Shown in pieces: positions 16,139-25,280 of a stretch of 64,000 nucleotides of DNA. Position 1 is the first letter of the stretch; each line of letters starts with the position of its first letter. The stretch covers positions 1 to 64,000 of the forward strand of contig JAFVDD010000004.1 of assembly GCA_017478725.1 (NCBI GenBank). The letters run 5' to 3'. The stretch comes from Paludibacteraceae bacterium. Lineage in GTDB: Bacteria; Bacteroidota; Bacteroidia; Bacteroidales; Paludibacteraceae. The translations under genes and the position numbers were made by a program. The notes below the pieces were generated by a model. That model did no database searches, was not told the DNA's origin, and saw only the letters and a program-made list of their open reading frames with translations.

Positions 16139-18055
16139 ATGAATACAATGAAAGATACACCAACCATTATTGATTTTGTAGAACACCACACCCGCAAATA
16201 CAGCGATCATGTGTTCTTGAGAGAAAAAAGAGGCGAAGTGTGGACCGAGACCACCTTTCGTGCCACTCGCGAAGAAGCCCACCGTATAGGTGCCGGACTG
16301 ATGGCGCTCGGATTACAGAAAGGCGAGCGCGTAGCATTGCTAAGCCAGGGACGAAATCTCTGGGTAACAGGTGAACTGGGAATCCTGTATGCCGGCGGCG
16401 TGAACGTGCCACTGAGTATCAAACTGGAGGATGCCGGCGATTTGCTGTTCCGCATCAAACACTCTGATGCACGGTATATTATGGCTTCCGAGCAACAGTT
16501 GGCCAAGATACGCAAGATCATGCCGGAATGCCCGAATGTGGAGAAAGTGATTGTTTTTGATCCGTTGGAGCAATACGGTGACAAGGAAATCGGCATCGAT
16601 GAGGTAATGTTGATGGGCGACAAACTGCTGGCTGAAGACGCTGCCTCATTCCAAGCACGGTATGAGTCGGTAGGTCCCAACGACTACGCCAATATCAGTT
16701 ATACCTCCGGAACCACTGCCGATCCCAAAGGTATTCTGCTGACGCATCGCAACTATACTGCGAATGTAGAGCAAGGCAGTTCCGTAATACATTGCGATCT
16801 GGACGATGTGATGCTGATTATCCTGCCTCTTGATCACTGCTTTGCACACGTAGCCGGTTTCTACACGATGATGTCGTACGGAGGCAGCATTGCTACTGTG
16901 CCGGTAGGGAAAACAGCGATGGCAACTCTCAGGAATATTCCATTAGCCATCAAAGAAGTGCGTCCGCATGTGATGCTTTCGGTGCCGGCGCTGGCGCGTA
17001 ATTTCCGCAAAAGTATAGAGACAGCCATCTATGCCAAGGGTCCCAAAGTGGAGAAATTGTATCAATTCGCGCTGAACAACGCCATCGCCTATAACCGAGA
17101 GTATTGGAATCGCGGCGGGTGGCGTAACGCATGGAGATATCCGTTGGTGAAAGTGTTTGACCGTCTGATATTCAAAGCAGTAAGAGAGAATTTCGGCGGA
17201 AGAATGAAATTCTTTGTAGGCGGCGGCGCATTGCTGGACATAGCCTTGCAGCGATACTTCTGCGCGGTAGGTATGCCTATGTTCCAGGGCTATGGACTGA
17301 GCGAAGCAACGCCGATTATCTGCTCCAACTCATTGGATGGCGCAATCTTCGGTTCCTCCGGCCGAATCGTGAAACCGATGGAACTGAAGATATGCGACGC
17401 AGAAGGAAACATAGTGCCTGACGGCGAGCGCGGTGAGATTGTAATAAAGGGTGAAAATGTAATGGCCGGTTATTGGAAGAACCCTGAGAGCACGGCAGCA
17501 ACAATAGTGGACGGATGGCTTCATACGGGTGATATGGGCTATGTAACCAAAGAGCATCCCGGTTACCTGTGGGTAGTAGGCCGATTCAAATCTCTGCTAA
17601 TCCGTGCGGACGGAGAAAAATATAGCCCGGAGGGATTCGAGGACTCGCTGACTGACGGAAGTATATATGTTGACCAATGTATATTGCACAACAACCAAGA
17701 TCCGTACACTATTCTGTTGATGGTACCCAACAAAGATGCGTTGCAGGCCTGGGCTCAGCAGCAAGGCAAGAATCCGGCTACCCGCGAAGGCAAGGAGTGT
17801 ATGCTCAACAAAATCCAAAGCGAAATAGACAGTTATCGTCCGGGAGGCAAGAACGAAGGAGTATTCCCGGAAGCTTGGCTGCCGACAGCGGTAGCCGTGC
17901 TTGGAGAAGCATGGACAGAACAAAACCATCTGGTAAATTCCACCATGAAAGTGGTGCGCGGCAAGGTAGAGACCTATTTCCAGGATCGCATAGATTATGC
18001 TTATACTCCTGAGGGCAAGGAACTCATCAACGAGAAAAACCTGGCAGCGTTATAA
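16139..18055 (+). CDS. Long-chain acyl-CoA ligase (AMP-forming)
   Basis: A 638-residue ANL-superfamily enzyme that activates a carboxylic acid with ATP and joins it to CoA. The P-loop SYTSGTTADPKGILLTH (about residue 185-201), the GYGLSEATP motif, the DGWLHTGDMG motif and the hinge VVGRFKSLLIRADGEKYSPE are all present. The length fits bacterial long-chain (FadD-type) ligases. ATG 16139 was chosen because it lies 21 nt after the predicted transcription start; ATG 16148 is also possible. It converges on the DMT transporter with 13 bp between stops. It is longer than the two ligases at 19045 and 20848 and belongs to a different subgroup. Confidence 0.9.
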   Translation: MNTMKDTPTIIDFVEHHTRKYSDHVFLREKRGEVWTETTFRATREEAHRIGAGLMALGLQKGERVALLSQGRNLWVTGELGILYAGGVNVPLSIKLEDAGDLLFRIKHSDARYIMASEQQLAKIRKIMPECPNVEKVIVFDPLEQYGDKEIGIDEVMLMGDKLLAEDAASFQARYESVGPNDYANISYTSGTTADPKGILLTHRNYTANVEQGSSVIHCDLDDVMLIILPLDHCFAHVAGFYTMMSYGGSIATVPVGKTAMATLRNIPLAIKEVRPHVMLSVPALARNFRKSIETAIYAKGPKVEKLYQFALNNAIAYNREYWNRGGWRNAWRYPLVKVFDRLIFKAVRENFGGRMKFFVGGGALLDIALQRYFCAVGMPMFQGYGLSEATPIICSNSLDGAIFGSSGRIVKPMELKICDAEGNIVPDGERGEIVIKGENVMAGYWKNPESTAATIVDGWLHTGDMGYVTKEHPGYLWVVGRFKSLLIRADGEKYSPEGFEDSLTDGSIYVDQCILHNNQDPYTILLMVPNKDALQAWAQQQGKNPATREGKECMLNKIQSEIDSYRPGGKNEGVFPEAWLPTAVAVLGEAWTEQNHLVNSTMKVVRGKVETYFQDRIDYAYTPEGKELINEKNLAAL

Positions 18056-18068
18056 TGCAAACTACGCA

Positions 18069-19013
18069 TCAAAGCGATCCCATAGCCAGGCAAATCAAAC
18101 CGGTGAGAATACCAACCATGCAAAGGACCTTTTTCCAAGGGTCCTTTTCTTTTAGAAACAGCAGTCCATAGGCAAAGCCGATAACTGTTCCGCCACGGCG
18201 GATAGTGCTTACGACCGCAATCATCGAATTAGGATCCTGGAGCGCCAGCATATACACATTATCGCTGATAACCAGAAAAACCGAAATCAGCGGAATAGCC
18301 ATAAGTGCCCAGCCGTCAGCGCCGGCATGCAGCATGGGGCGAGTAGCGTGGCGCTTATGATGCAAATAGCAGAAGACGGTCATCATAACTGCCTGATAGA
18401 GCGTGTAATAGACCTGCACGGCATTGTGGTCAAACTGCCGCATCATATACTTGTCGTACAATCCCGAGCATGCGCCGATAAGGATAGCCAGCGCCAGACA
18501 CACATAGTATTTCGCATCCGGCTCTTGACGGAGTCTGGATAGGTGGGAGATTCCGGATTTTCCTGATTCTCCGTTAGAAAACGAGAACAGGAATATGCTG
18601 CCTACAGCCAGTACAACACCTGCCCACTGCCAAAGATTGAGTCGTTCGCCGAAGATCAGCAACGCACCGATGAGTGTCCACATCGGGCGGGTGGCTTGCC
18701 ATGGGCTGACAACCGAGATAGGCAGATGCTTGATTGCTACGTATGCGAAAATCCAACTGCTCAATACGATAGCCGATTTGACGATTGTCAGCAGATGTCC
18801 GCGCAAATCCATTTGCGGTACGTACCACAGTGTATCCGCCATCTCTGCCGGCATTATCCGCGATAATAGCAGGGGCACAACCAATATACTCGATGAGATT
18901 ACGACACTCGCCGTCAGCACATCCACCACGCTGTTTTCGCGTAGCGCAATCTTCTTGCTGACATCATAGAAGCCTAAGCACAGGGCTGACAAAAAGGCTA
19001 ATATTACCCACAA
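18069..19013 (-). CDS. DMT-family transporter (EamA)
   Basis: A 314-residue membrane protein with about ten hydrophobic helices in two repeated halves, as in EamA drug/metabolite exporters. The motif SVVSPWQATRPMWTLIGALL fits the end of the first EamA repeat, and FLKEKDPWKKVLCMVGI the end of the second. The substrate cannot be read. It is directly downstream of the 549-residue acyl-CoA ligase at 19045-20694 (31 bp), so it may be cotranscribed with it. Confidence 0.85.
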   Translation of the reverse strand: MWVILAFLSALCLGFYDVSKKIALRENSVVDVLTASVVISSSILVVPLLLSRIMPAEMADTLWYVPQMDLRGHLLTIVKSAIVLSSWIFAYVAIKHLPISVVSPWQATRPMWTLIGALLIFGERLNLWQWAGVVLAVGSIFLFSFSNGESGKSGISHLSRLRQEPDAKYYVCLALAILIGACSGLYDKYMMRQFDHNAVQVYYTLYQAVMMTVFCYLHHKRHATRPMLHAGADGWALMAIPLISVFLVISDNVYMLALQDPNSMIAVVSTIRRGGTVIGFAYGLLFLKEKDPWKKVLCMVGILTGLICLAMGSL

Positions 19014-19044
19014 GGTGATTACGATTTAAAGAGTTATGAATTAA

Positions 19045-20694
19045 TCATTTATAGAGGAAGCGTTTGATTGATTTCTTCGGCGTTTTCTCAAACGGTTTCT
19101 CTTGTACCTCGATATTCGATACCTTGCTGTACGAAGGGATGAGGTTGTTGAGTTTCTCCAGATTAGCCCGCATGATAGCTTGTATCTCCTCAAGCGTCAT
19201 GCGCTTGGTGAGTGTCTCGTCGGGGAAAACAAGCGCCACCAGTTTGCCTTCACGTTCTACAATCAGCGATTCGCCCACAGCTTCCTGGTTGTTGAGCTTG
19301 TCCTCAATCTCTTCGGGGTAGATATTCTGCCCGCTGGCACCGAGGAACATTGTTTTGCAGCGGCCTTTGATATAGATATTGTTCTTTTTGTCAAGCCTTC
19401 CAAGGTCACCTGTGCGCATCCATCCGTCTTCGGTGAAGGCGGCTTTGGTAGCCTCGGGATTCTTGTAGTAACCCAGCATCACATTCTCGCCGCGGACAAG
19501 AATCTCTCCTATGCCGGCCTGGTTAGGTTGGTCGATCTTGACCTCCATATTCATTACCGGCACGCCGCCCGAGCGGGCTTTGAAGTACTTAGGCGGATTG
19601 CCGCCGATAAGCGGTCCGCACTCGGTCATGCCATAGCCGATAGAGAGCGGGAAATGAATGTCCATAAGACATTTCTCCACCACAGGGTTCATTGCAGCTC
19701 CGCCGCAAATGAAATAGCGCAGTTTGCCGCCGAAGGCGTTGCGCAAGCCACTCTTGACACGCGATTTGATGATTTCGCCGATGCCGGGCACATGCCAGAA
19801 AGTGCGAATGGCCCATTTGCTGATAGTGGGGTCGATCTTATTCTTGTAGATTTTCTCAATAACGAGCGGCACCGTGACCACCAAATAGGGTTGTACATCC
19901 TTGAGCGCCTTGAGCAAAATACTGGGTGTCGGGCTTTTGGTCAGGAAATAGATGTGCGTACCGGAACAAAGAGGGTAGAGCAATTCGCAAATCTGACCGA
20001 ACATATGCGCCAGCGGAAGCATGGAAACAAGCCGTTGACCCGGATCCACCGGTAGTATTTTCATGCCTACTTCCACGTTGTTGCTCAGTGAGCGGCCGTT
20101 GAGCATTACCCCTTTTGGCGAGCCGGTAGAACCACTGGTGTAGTTGATCAGCGCGAGGGCGTCCGGGTCGGCAGAGAAGCATACATCCTCCGGCTCTATG
20201 CCATGCGGGAACTTGGTATTGAACAGGGCATTGATCTCTTTCTCGGCAGGCATCGTCACTCCGTCGGCTATGTATAAAGGACGAAAGTCCTCTAAGGACA
20301 GTGCAACTTTGATGTTCTTCGGTAATACTAATCCTTCCGTGTTCTCTATCTCATGCCACACGTACGGGCCAACGAATAGCATCTCAGAATCCGAGTGCTC
20401 CAGCAGGTGGGAGATATCCTCCGGACGGAAGTCCTGAAGAATACTTACGCAAACGCCTCCAAAGGAAGCAATGGAGAGGTAACTCACTGCCCAGTTGGCG
20501 CAGTTGCGCCCGGCGAGAGCTATTTTGCTGCCTTTCTTTAATCCCAGTTTCTCAAACAAGATATGCATCCGAAGCATTTCGGTTGCCAATTCGGCAAAAG
20601 TGTACTCATGGTTCTCTCCGTAGTCGGTTAGTGCCGCGTCATTCCACTGATGAGCCATGACGTCGGTCAGATAATTCAGAAAATGTTTCTGCAT
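19045..20694 (-). CDS. Acyl-CoA ligase (AMP-forming), paralogue A
   Basis: A 549-residue ANL enzyme. The P-loop is INYTSGSTGSPKGVMLNG (about 179-196), followed by YGMTECGPLIGG, DGWMRTGDLG and a hinge with IKGRCKTMFLGASGQNIYPE. It ends in KTPKKSIKRFLYK, nearly the same as the neighbour at 20848 (KTPKRSIKRYLYK). The start was set at the ATG at 20694 because the -7 box of its promoter lies at 20734-20741; a longer in-frame reading up to 20775 would run through the promoter. It should activate a fatty acid; the chain length is not known. Confidence 0.9.
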   Translation of the reverse strand: MQKHFLNYLTDVMAHQWNDAALTDYGENHEYTFAELATEMLRMHILFEKLGLKKGSKIALAGRNCANWAVSYLSIASFGGVCVSILQDFRPEDISHLLEHSDSEMLFVGPYVWHEIENTEGLVLPKNIKVALSLEDFRPLYIADGVTMPAEKEINALFNTKFPHGIEPEDVCFSADPDALALINYTSGSTGSPKGVMLNGRSLSNNVEVGMKILPVDPGQRLVSMLPLAHMFGQICELLYPLCSGTHIYFLTKSPTPSILLKALKDVQPYLVVTVPLVIEKIYKNKIDPTISKWAIRTFWHVPGIGEIIKSRVKSGLRNAFGGKLRYFICGGAAMNPVVEKCLMDIHFPLSIGYGMTECGPLIGGNPPKYFKARSGGVPVMNMEVKIDQPNQAGIGEILVRGENVMLGYYKNPEATKAAFTEDGWMRTGDLGRLDKKNNIYIKGRCKTMFLGASGQNIYPEEIEDKLNNQEAVGESLIVEREGKLVALVFPDETLTKRMTLEEIQAIMRANLEKLNNLIPSYSKVSNIEVQEKPFEKTPKKSIKRFLYK

Positions 20695-20733
20695 AATTGT
20701 GAATGTTTCGTCCCTATTATTCCAATTTCGCTG

Positions 20734-20764
20734 CAAAGGTACTATTTTTTTTCGACATATGCAA
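20734..20764 (-). promoter_or_regulatory. Promoter of acyl-CoA ligase A
   Basis: TTGCATATGTCG (complement, ending at 20753) with a 20-bp spacer to TACCTTTG (20741-20734). It settles the start codon at 20694. Confidence 0.85.
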
Positions 20765-20775
20765 GTAAAAAGCAT

Positions 20776-20811
20776 AAAAAAACAAAGGCCGGCCTCACGG
20801 TCGCACCTTTG
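20776..20811 (-). terminator. Putative terminator after acyl-CoA ligase B
   Basis: On the minus strand CAAAGG ... CCTTTG arms (811-806 and 788-783 of the 20,000 block) enclose a GC-rich interior with CC/GG pairs and are followed by seven T. It lies 37 bp after the stop codon of the gene at 20848-22497. Confidence 0.6.
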
Positions 20812-20847
20812 CTTTGGTCCCAGAAGGGGCCCAATCTACTTACTCAC

Positions 20848-22497
20848 TTATTTATATAAATAGCGCTTTATAGAGCGCTTTGGCGTTTTCTCAAATTCCT
20901 GTACTACCAATTCTACTGCGCTGATCTGGCTGTATTGCGGCAATTCTTTGTTTACGGCAACGCGGTTTTCTTCCATTTGCGCCGTGATTGTTTTGCTGCC
21001 CAGCAGTTTCTTGCCATCCGCGGAGGTATCCGGGTAAACCAGTGCCACCAGTTTGTGGTCGCGATCCACCACGATGGACTCCGCTACGCAGGGCATGGAA
21101 TTTAATTTGTCCTCCAACTCCTCAGGATAGATATTCTGTCCGGAAGGTCCGAGAATCATATTCTTGCTTCTGCCGTGGATGAAGATATTGCCGTCTTTGT
21201 CCAGCACACCCAGATCGCCTGTACGCATCCAACCATCCTCGGTGAAAGCCGCCTTGGTGGCTTCTTCGTTCTTGTAATAACCCTTCATGACATTGATACC
21301 CTTTACCTGGATTTCGCCGTCCTTGCTATAAGGATCCTCTGAGTCAATACGCACGCGGCATTGCTCAAGGTCTTTGCCGCAACTGTGGAACTTGTATGCC
21401 CACCAGTCTTCGTAGCTAATCAGCGGAGCACACTCGGTCATGCCGTAGCCCACACAGTATTGGTATTTGATGTCATGCAGCACTTGCTCCACTTCGCCGT
21501 TGAGGGCTGCGCCGCCAATGATAAGGAAACGTAAACGGCCTCCGAAAGTCTTGTCCAGACCCTCTTTGACTTTGCCGCGAATGATGCGGTTGATGCCCGG
21601 AGTCTTCCATAGCACTTTCATCAGCGGGCTGCTGATTTTGGGCAGTACACCTTTCTTGATAATCTTCTCCACTACCAGAGGTACTGTCAGGATCATGAAC
21701 GGCTTGACCTGGGCGAACGCCTTCATCAGCACTGTCGGGGTGGGAGCCTGGGTGAGGAAATAAGTCTCTGCGCCCTCGCAAACCTGATACAGGAACTCGA
21801 ACATCAGTCCGAACATGTGTGCTATAGGCAGCATTGAGAGTACAGTATCTCCCGGCTTATGAGGAATACGGTGAGAGGCGAAATCCACGTTTCCGCTCAG
21901 GTTGAGATGCGTCAGCATCACTCCCTTCGGGTTGCCGGTAGAACCGCTGGTGTAGTTGAGCACAGCCAGATCGTCCATGTTGTCCACAGGGAAATTCATA
22001 TCCTCCAATTTGACGCCGCCGGGGAATGCTTTTGCAAAAGCGGCATCCGCTCCGGCATAGGCTTTCTGAGTAGCGGCATCGGCTGCTACCAACGTGAAAT
22101 CGTCCATGAAGATGGTAGCCTTGAGGCCTTTCATCTCGTTGGGATCAATCTTCTTTTTGACGTTCGGCCCCACGTACAACAATACAGCTTCGGAGTGGTT
22201 AACCAGACTGTGAATACCTTCGCCTGTAAAATCCGGCAGGATACTTACCACTACTGCTTTGTAACTCTCAACGGCAAGAAACAGCAGTCCCCAGTTGGCG
22301 CAGTTGCGACCGCAGAGCGCAATCTTGTCGCCCTCCTTAATACCCAACTCCTGCCATGTTACATGCAGGCGCTTGATAGCCGCTGCCAACTCAGCATAAG
22401 TATATCTGTTCTCTCCGTCCAGGTCAGCCAAAGCGAGGTTGTCCCAACGGCGAGACATGGTTTCCTGTAAATACGATAAATAGTGTTTTGTTGCCAT
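20848..22497 (-). CDS. Acyl-CoA ligase (AMP-forming), paralogue B
   Basis: A 549-residue paralogue of the ligase at 19045, of equal length and same layout: LNYTSGSTGNPKGVMLTH, YGMTECAPLIS, DGWMRTGDLG and IHGRSKNMILGPSGQNIYPE. The two are a tandem duplication, each with its own promoter. Upstream lie a promoter with an inverted repeat in it (22583-22594) and a tetR gene, so this copy is probably under control of that repressor. It should load fatty acids onto CoA at the inner face of the membrane. Confidence 0.9.
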   Translation of the reverse strand: MATKHYLSYLQETMSRRWDNLALADLDGENRYTYAELAAAIKRLHVTWQELGIKEGDKIALCGRNCANWGLLFLAVESYKAVVVSILPDFTGEGIHSLVNHSEAVLLYVGPNVKKKIDPNEMKGLKATIFMDDFTLVAADAATQKAYAGADAAFAKAFPGGVKLEDMNFPVDNMDDLAVLNYTSGSTGNPKGVMLTHLNLSGNVDFASHRIPHKPGDTVLSMLPIAHMFGLMFEFLYQVCEGAETYFLTQAPTPTVLMKAFAQVKPFMILTVPLVVEKIIKKGVLPKISSPLMKVLWKTPGINRIIRGKVKEGLDKTFGGRLRFLIIGGAALNGEVEQVLHDIKYQYCVGYGMTECAPLISYEDWWAYKFHSCGKDLEQCRVRIDSEDPYSKDGEIQVKGINVMKGYYKNEEATKAAFTEDGWMRTGDLGVLDKDGNIFIHGRSKNMILGPSGQNIYPEELEDKLNSMPCVAESIVVDRDHKLVALVYPDTSADGKKLLGSKTITAQMEENRVAVNKELPQYSQISAVELVVQEFEKTPKRSIKRYLYK

Positions 22498-22561
22498 GAA
22501 AAATGATGTGCGTTTTTAGATTTACGATGCTTGAAATAATGGTTGTGACCGAAATCCAATG

Positions 22562-22597
22562 CAAAGGTACTATTTTATTTTCGAACTATCGTTCAAA
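22562..22597 (-). promoter_or_regulatory. Promoter with TetR-type operator for ligase B
   Basis: A TACCTTTG -7 box (complement of 22562-22569) is preceded by an inverted repeat GAAC-GATA-GTTC (22583-22594) that occupies the place of the usual -33 region; a TTTG lies further off at 22594-22597 (24-bp spacer). The deviation from the standard 20-bp spacer and the palindrome suit a repressed promoter. The tetR gene ends 14 bp away from the operator. Confidence 0.65.
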
Positions 22598-22607
22598 ATA
22601 TACACAA

Positions 22608-23201
22608 TTATTCATTTTTAAGCAAATTGTAAAAGGAAAGGTATGATTTCTCCAGCAAAGTGAAATCCATTTGTGTTTGTCCGAGTCCGCTGTCGTAGCT
22701 GTTTTTGATGTGTGCGCACATGAGTGCAATCATATCCACGTCTATTCCGAAACGGATAATTCCTGCCCGCTGGTCGTTGTGGATGGCTTTGCGCCACAGT
22801 TCCACTTCCTTGAGCGCCAGACGTTGGGCTTTGCGGTGCAGGGCGGGAAAACGGCTATAGGCGGTAAACATCAGGTTATTCACATTGCTGGTGTTGATAC
22901 GTTTGTCTTCAAAGGTCATGAGCGCTTCTTCCAGGCTGTGGAGGTAACTCATCATTGCTTCTATCATTTGTTCGAATGTCACATTGTCTTTGACGGAACA
23001 GAGTGCACGCTGTTTAGGCTCAAGAAAATAGGTCTCCATACAGTTCAGGAATAGCTCGTCCTGATCCTTGAAATAATAATAGAGCGTGCCGCGTCCCATG
23101 TCAAGTGCATTCTGCAGGTCGGTGATACTGACGTTCTGATAGCCTTCCAAAGCATAGAGCTCCATCGCCTTCTGGATAATATATTGTCTTCTATCTTTCA
23201 T
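22608..23201 (-). CDS. TetR-family transcriptional regulator
   Basis: A 197-residue protein with an N-terminal helix-turn-helix (about 10-50): the segment SITDLQNALDMGRGTLYYYFKD is the TetR signature. The C-terminal ligand domain is not recognisable. It is the last gene of the pepT-gcvT-patatin-tetR run and sits directly upstream of acyl-CoA ligase B, whose promoter holds a palindrome. By analogy with FadR-type TetR proteins an acyl-CoA ligand is plausible, but this is inference from context. Confidence 0.9.
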   Translation of the reverse strand: MKDRRQYIIQKAMELYALEGYQNVSITDLQNALDMGRGTLYYYFKDQDELFLNCMETYFLEPKQRALCSVKDNVTFEQMIEAMMSYLHSLEEALMTFEDKRINTSNVNNLMFTAYSRFPALHRKAQRLALKEVELWRKAIHNDQRAGIIRFGIDVDMIALMCAHIKNSYDSGLGQTQMDFTLLEKSYLSFYNLLKNE

Positions 23202-23233
23202 TTAGCACTCCTTGCGCTGACGTTGCGCACCCT

Positions 23234-24169
23234 TTACGCGTGCGCACGCTCGTAATCTATTAAGGCGTTCGTCATTATTCGTTTGCCGTCGGCAATGATT
23301 TCTTCCGCTTTGTCGAAATCAAACGTGTTATATGCGTATTGCCGCATAACGGCGTGTATGTCCGGCGGTGTCAGACGGCATCCCATGATGGTGTTTTGCT
23401 GGATCTGGATATCATTCATGCGGTCCAGCATGGATGCGAAACTCACCTTACGCGTCAGGTCAGAAGCCCGTTCGATACGCACTTTGTCGATTCGTCTGCT
23501 GAGTTGGCGTAATTGGGTCTCCACACTCTTGGGAACAGGCCATCCTTTGTCGCGCCATTCGCCCAAACGGCTTTCCACGTCAATTGATTCGGGCATGGGG
23601 TCAGTAGGCATACTGTCCTTGCCGCTGATGTCCATAGCGACTAACAGGTCTCCCGGGCGGCGTTGTACCAGATTGAGCGGCAGGGGATTGATGATACCTC
23701 CGTCCACCAGCAGGCGTTCGCCATGCTGGACAGGCTGGAAGAACAGGGGGATACTGATAGAAGCCCGTACGGCCTCAAACAGACTGCCGCGTTCGAAAAC
23801 CACTTCCTCGGTGTTGATAAGGTCGGTAGCAACAATCGTACATGGTATATTGAGTTGCTCGATAGGGCGGTCGGGGACTACTTTCTCCAGTTCCTGAATG
23901 ATACGTTCGCCTTTGACAAGCGAGTTGCCGCTGAATAAGTTGATATCCATCATCCTGAGTATCAATTGTTTGTCCACCTGCAGAAACCACTCTTTGGCTT
24001 CTTTCAGTTGGCCGGCAGCGTACATTCCGGCGATGATACTTCCCATCGAGCAGCCGGCTATACCCGTGATGGTATAGCCGCGTTCTTCCAGCGCTTCGAT
24101 GGCACCAATATGCGCCAAGCCTCTCGCTCCGCCGGAACCGAGGACTAATGCTACCCGTTTATTGGTCAT
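23234..24169 (-). CDS. Patatin-like phospholipase
   Basis: A 311-residue protein of the bacterial patatin/RssA type. The N-terminus has the oxyanion loop GSGGARGLAHIG and the nucleophile elbow GCSMGS (Ser about residue 41); the second catalytic residue is in the DGGIINPLP motif (about 154). No signal peptide is seen, so it should act on membrane lipids from the cytoplasm and release fatty acids. The neighbouring tetR and acyl-CoA ligases fit a lipid-recycling role. Its start codon lies in a heptamer array, 13 bp after the gcvT stop. Confidence 0.9.
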   Translation of the reverse strand: MTNKRVALVLGSGGARGLAHIGAIEALEERGYTITGIAGCSMGSIIAGMYAAGQLKEAKEWFLQVDKQLILRMMDINLFSGNSLVKGERIIQELEKVVPDRPIEQLNIPCTIVATDLINTEEVVFERGSLFEAVRASISIPLFFQPVQHGERLLVDGGIINPLPLNLVQRRPGDLLVAMDISGKDSMPTDPMPESIDVESRLGEWRDKGWPVPKSVETQLRQLSRRIDKVRIERASDLTRKVSFASMLDRMNDIQIQQNTIMGCRLTPPDIHAVMRQYAYNTFDFDKAEEIIADGKRIMTNALIDYERAHA

Positions 24170-24188
24170 TGGTTATTGGTTATTAGAC
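24161..24188. repeat. Four heptamers across the gcvT-patatin junction
   Basis: ATTGGTC, ATTGGTT, ATTGGTT, ATTAGAC, 28 bp without gaps. The array contains the start codon of the patatin gene (complement of 24167-24169) and the stop codon of gcvT (complement of 24183-24185), the same layout as at tatA-tatC and tcdA-murF. Confidence 0.88.
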
Positions 24189-25268
24189 AATCTTGGCAGG
24201 AACGAGTTTTTCGCGGATGCGGATGTAGATAAGGTCTCCTTTCTTGGCAAACCCGGTCTTCACATAGCCCATGCCGATGCCCACCTTGGTGTTCGGCAGC
24301 ATGATACCTGAAGTCACGTTGCCGATGGTGTTGCCGGCCTCGTCGCAAATCTCATATCCGTTACGCGGAATGGCGCGTTCCTGGCATTCGAAATGTACGA
24401 GTTTGCGCTTTACGCCTTCGGCTTTCTGTTGCTTGAGGAAATCGCGGTCGATGAAATCCTTGGCGTCGAGTTTGGTAATCCAGCCCAGTCCGGCCTCCAG
24501 CGGCGAAGTAGTGTCATCAATGTCATGACCGTAGAGACAGTACCATTTTTCCAGACGCAGGCTGTCGCGTGCGCCGAGACCGATAGGTGCCAGTCCGAAC
24601 GGTTTGCCTACCTCAAAGAGTGCATCCCATATCTGTTTGCCCTTCTCGGCAGGGAAATAGAGTTCGAAGCCGCCTGCTCCGGTATAACCTGTGTTGCTCA
24701 ATATAACTCCCGGTACGCCTGCAAAACTCCACTCGCGGAAAGCGTAGTAGTCAATGGACTTGAGGTCTGCATCGGTCAGCAGTTGTAGCAATTCGGTTGC
24801 TTTAGGACCCTGTACAGCCAACTGACCGTAACGCTCGCTGGCATTCTCAAGAGACACTTCGGCAAACTCGGGTTTGGTTGCCTTGACCTCATTGACCCAT
24901 GCCCAGTCTTTGTCAATATTACCGGCATTGACTACCATGAGATACTTTGTGGTGGAATACTTGTAGATAATCAAGTCATCCACAATACCTCCGCGGCCAT
25001 TGGGCATACAGGTGTACTGTGCCTTGCCGGCGGCGATAGTGGAGAGGTCGTTGGTAGTGATGTACTGCAAGAAATCCAGCGCCTTTTCACCTTTAACCCA
25101 GAACTCGCCCATGTGGCTTACATCGAATACGCCTACGCCCTCGCGTACAATCATATGTTCCTGATTGATGCCGGTAGGATACTGGATAGGCATATTAAAT
25201 CCGGCAAACTCTGCCATCTTTGCACCCAACGCAATGTGGATGTCTGTAAACGGTGTTGTCTTTAACAT
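24183..25268 (-). CDS. gcvT: Glycine cleavage system T protein (aminomethyltransferase)
   Basis: A 361-residue enzyme that releases ammonia from the aminomethyl-lipoyl group on GcvH and transfers the methylene to tetrahydrofolate. The N-terminus ([20 protein letters not shown]), the [11 protein letters not shown] motif with the key Asp, and [17 protein letters not shown] are typical, and the length is normal. The gcvH and gcvP genes are not in the window. It lies 12 bp after pepT and 13 bp before the patatin gene, so it belongs to a mixed operon. Confidence 0.96.
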   Translation of the reverse strand: MLKTTPFTDIHIALGAKMAEFAGFNMPIQYPTGINQEHMIVREGVGVFDVSHMGEFWVKGEKALDFLQYITTNDLSTIAAGKAQYTCMPNGRGGIVDDLIIYKYSTTKYLMVVNAGNIDKDWAWVNEVKATKPEFAEVSLENASERYGQLAVQGPKATELLQLLTDADLKSIDYYAFREWSFAGVPGVILSNTGYTGAGGFELYFPAEKGKQIWDALFEVGKPFGLAPIGLGARDSLRLEKWYCLYGHDIDDTTSPLEAGLGWITKLDAKDFIDRDFLKQQKAEGVKRKLVHFECQERAIPRNGYEICDEAGNTIGNVTSGIMLPNTKVGIGMGYVKTGFAKKGDLIYIRIREKLVPAKIV

Positions 25269-25280
25269 AGTATGAAGAAA

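Noticed and set aside
19045-20775. Longer start of acyl-CoA ligase A at 20775
   Set aside because: The added codons would run through the -33 and -7 boxes of its promoter.
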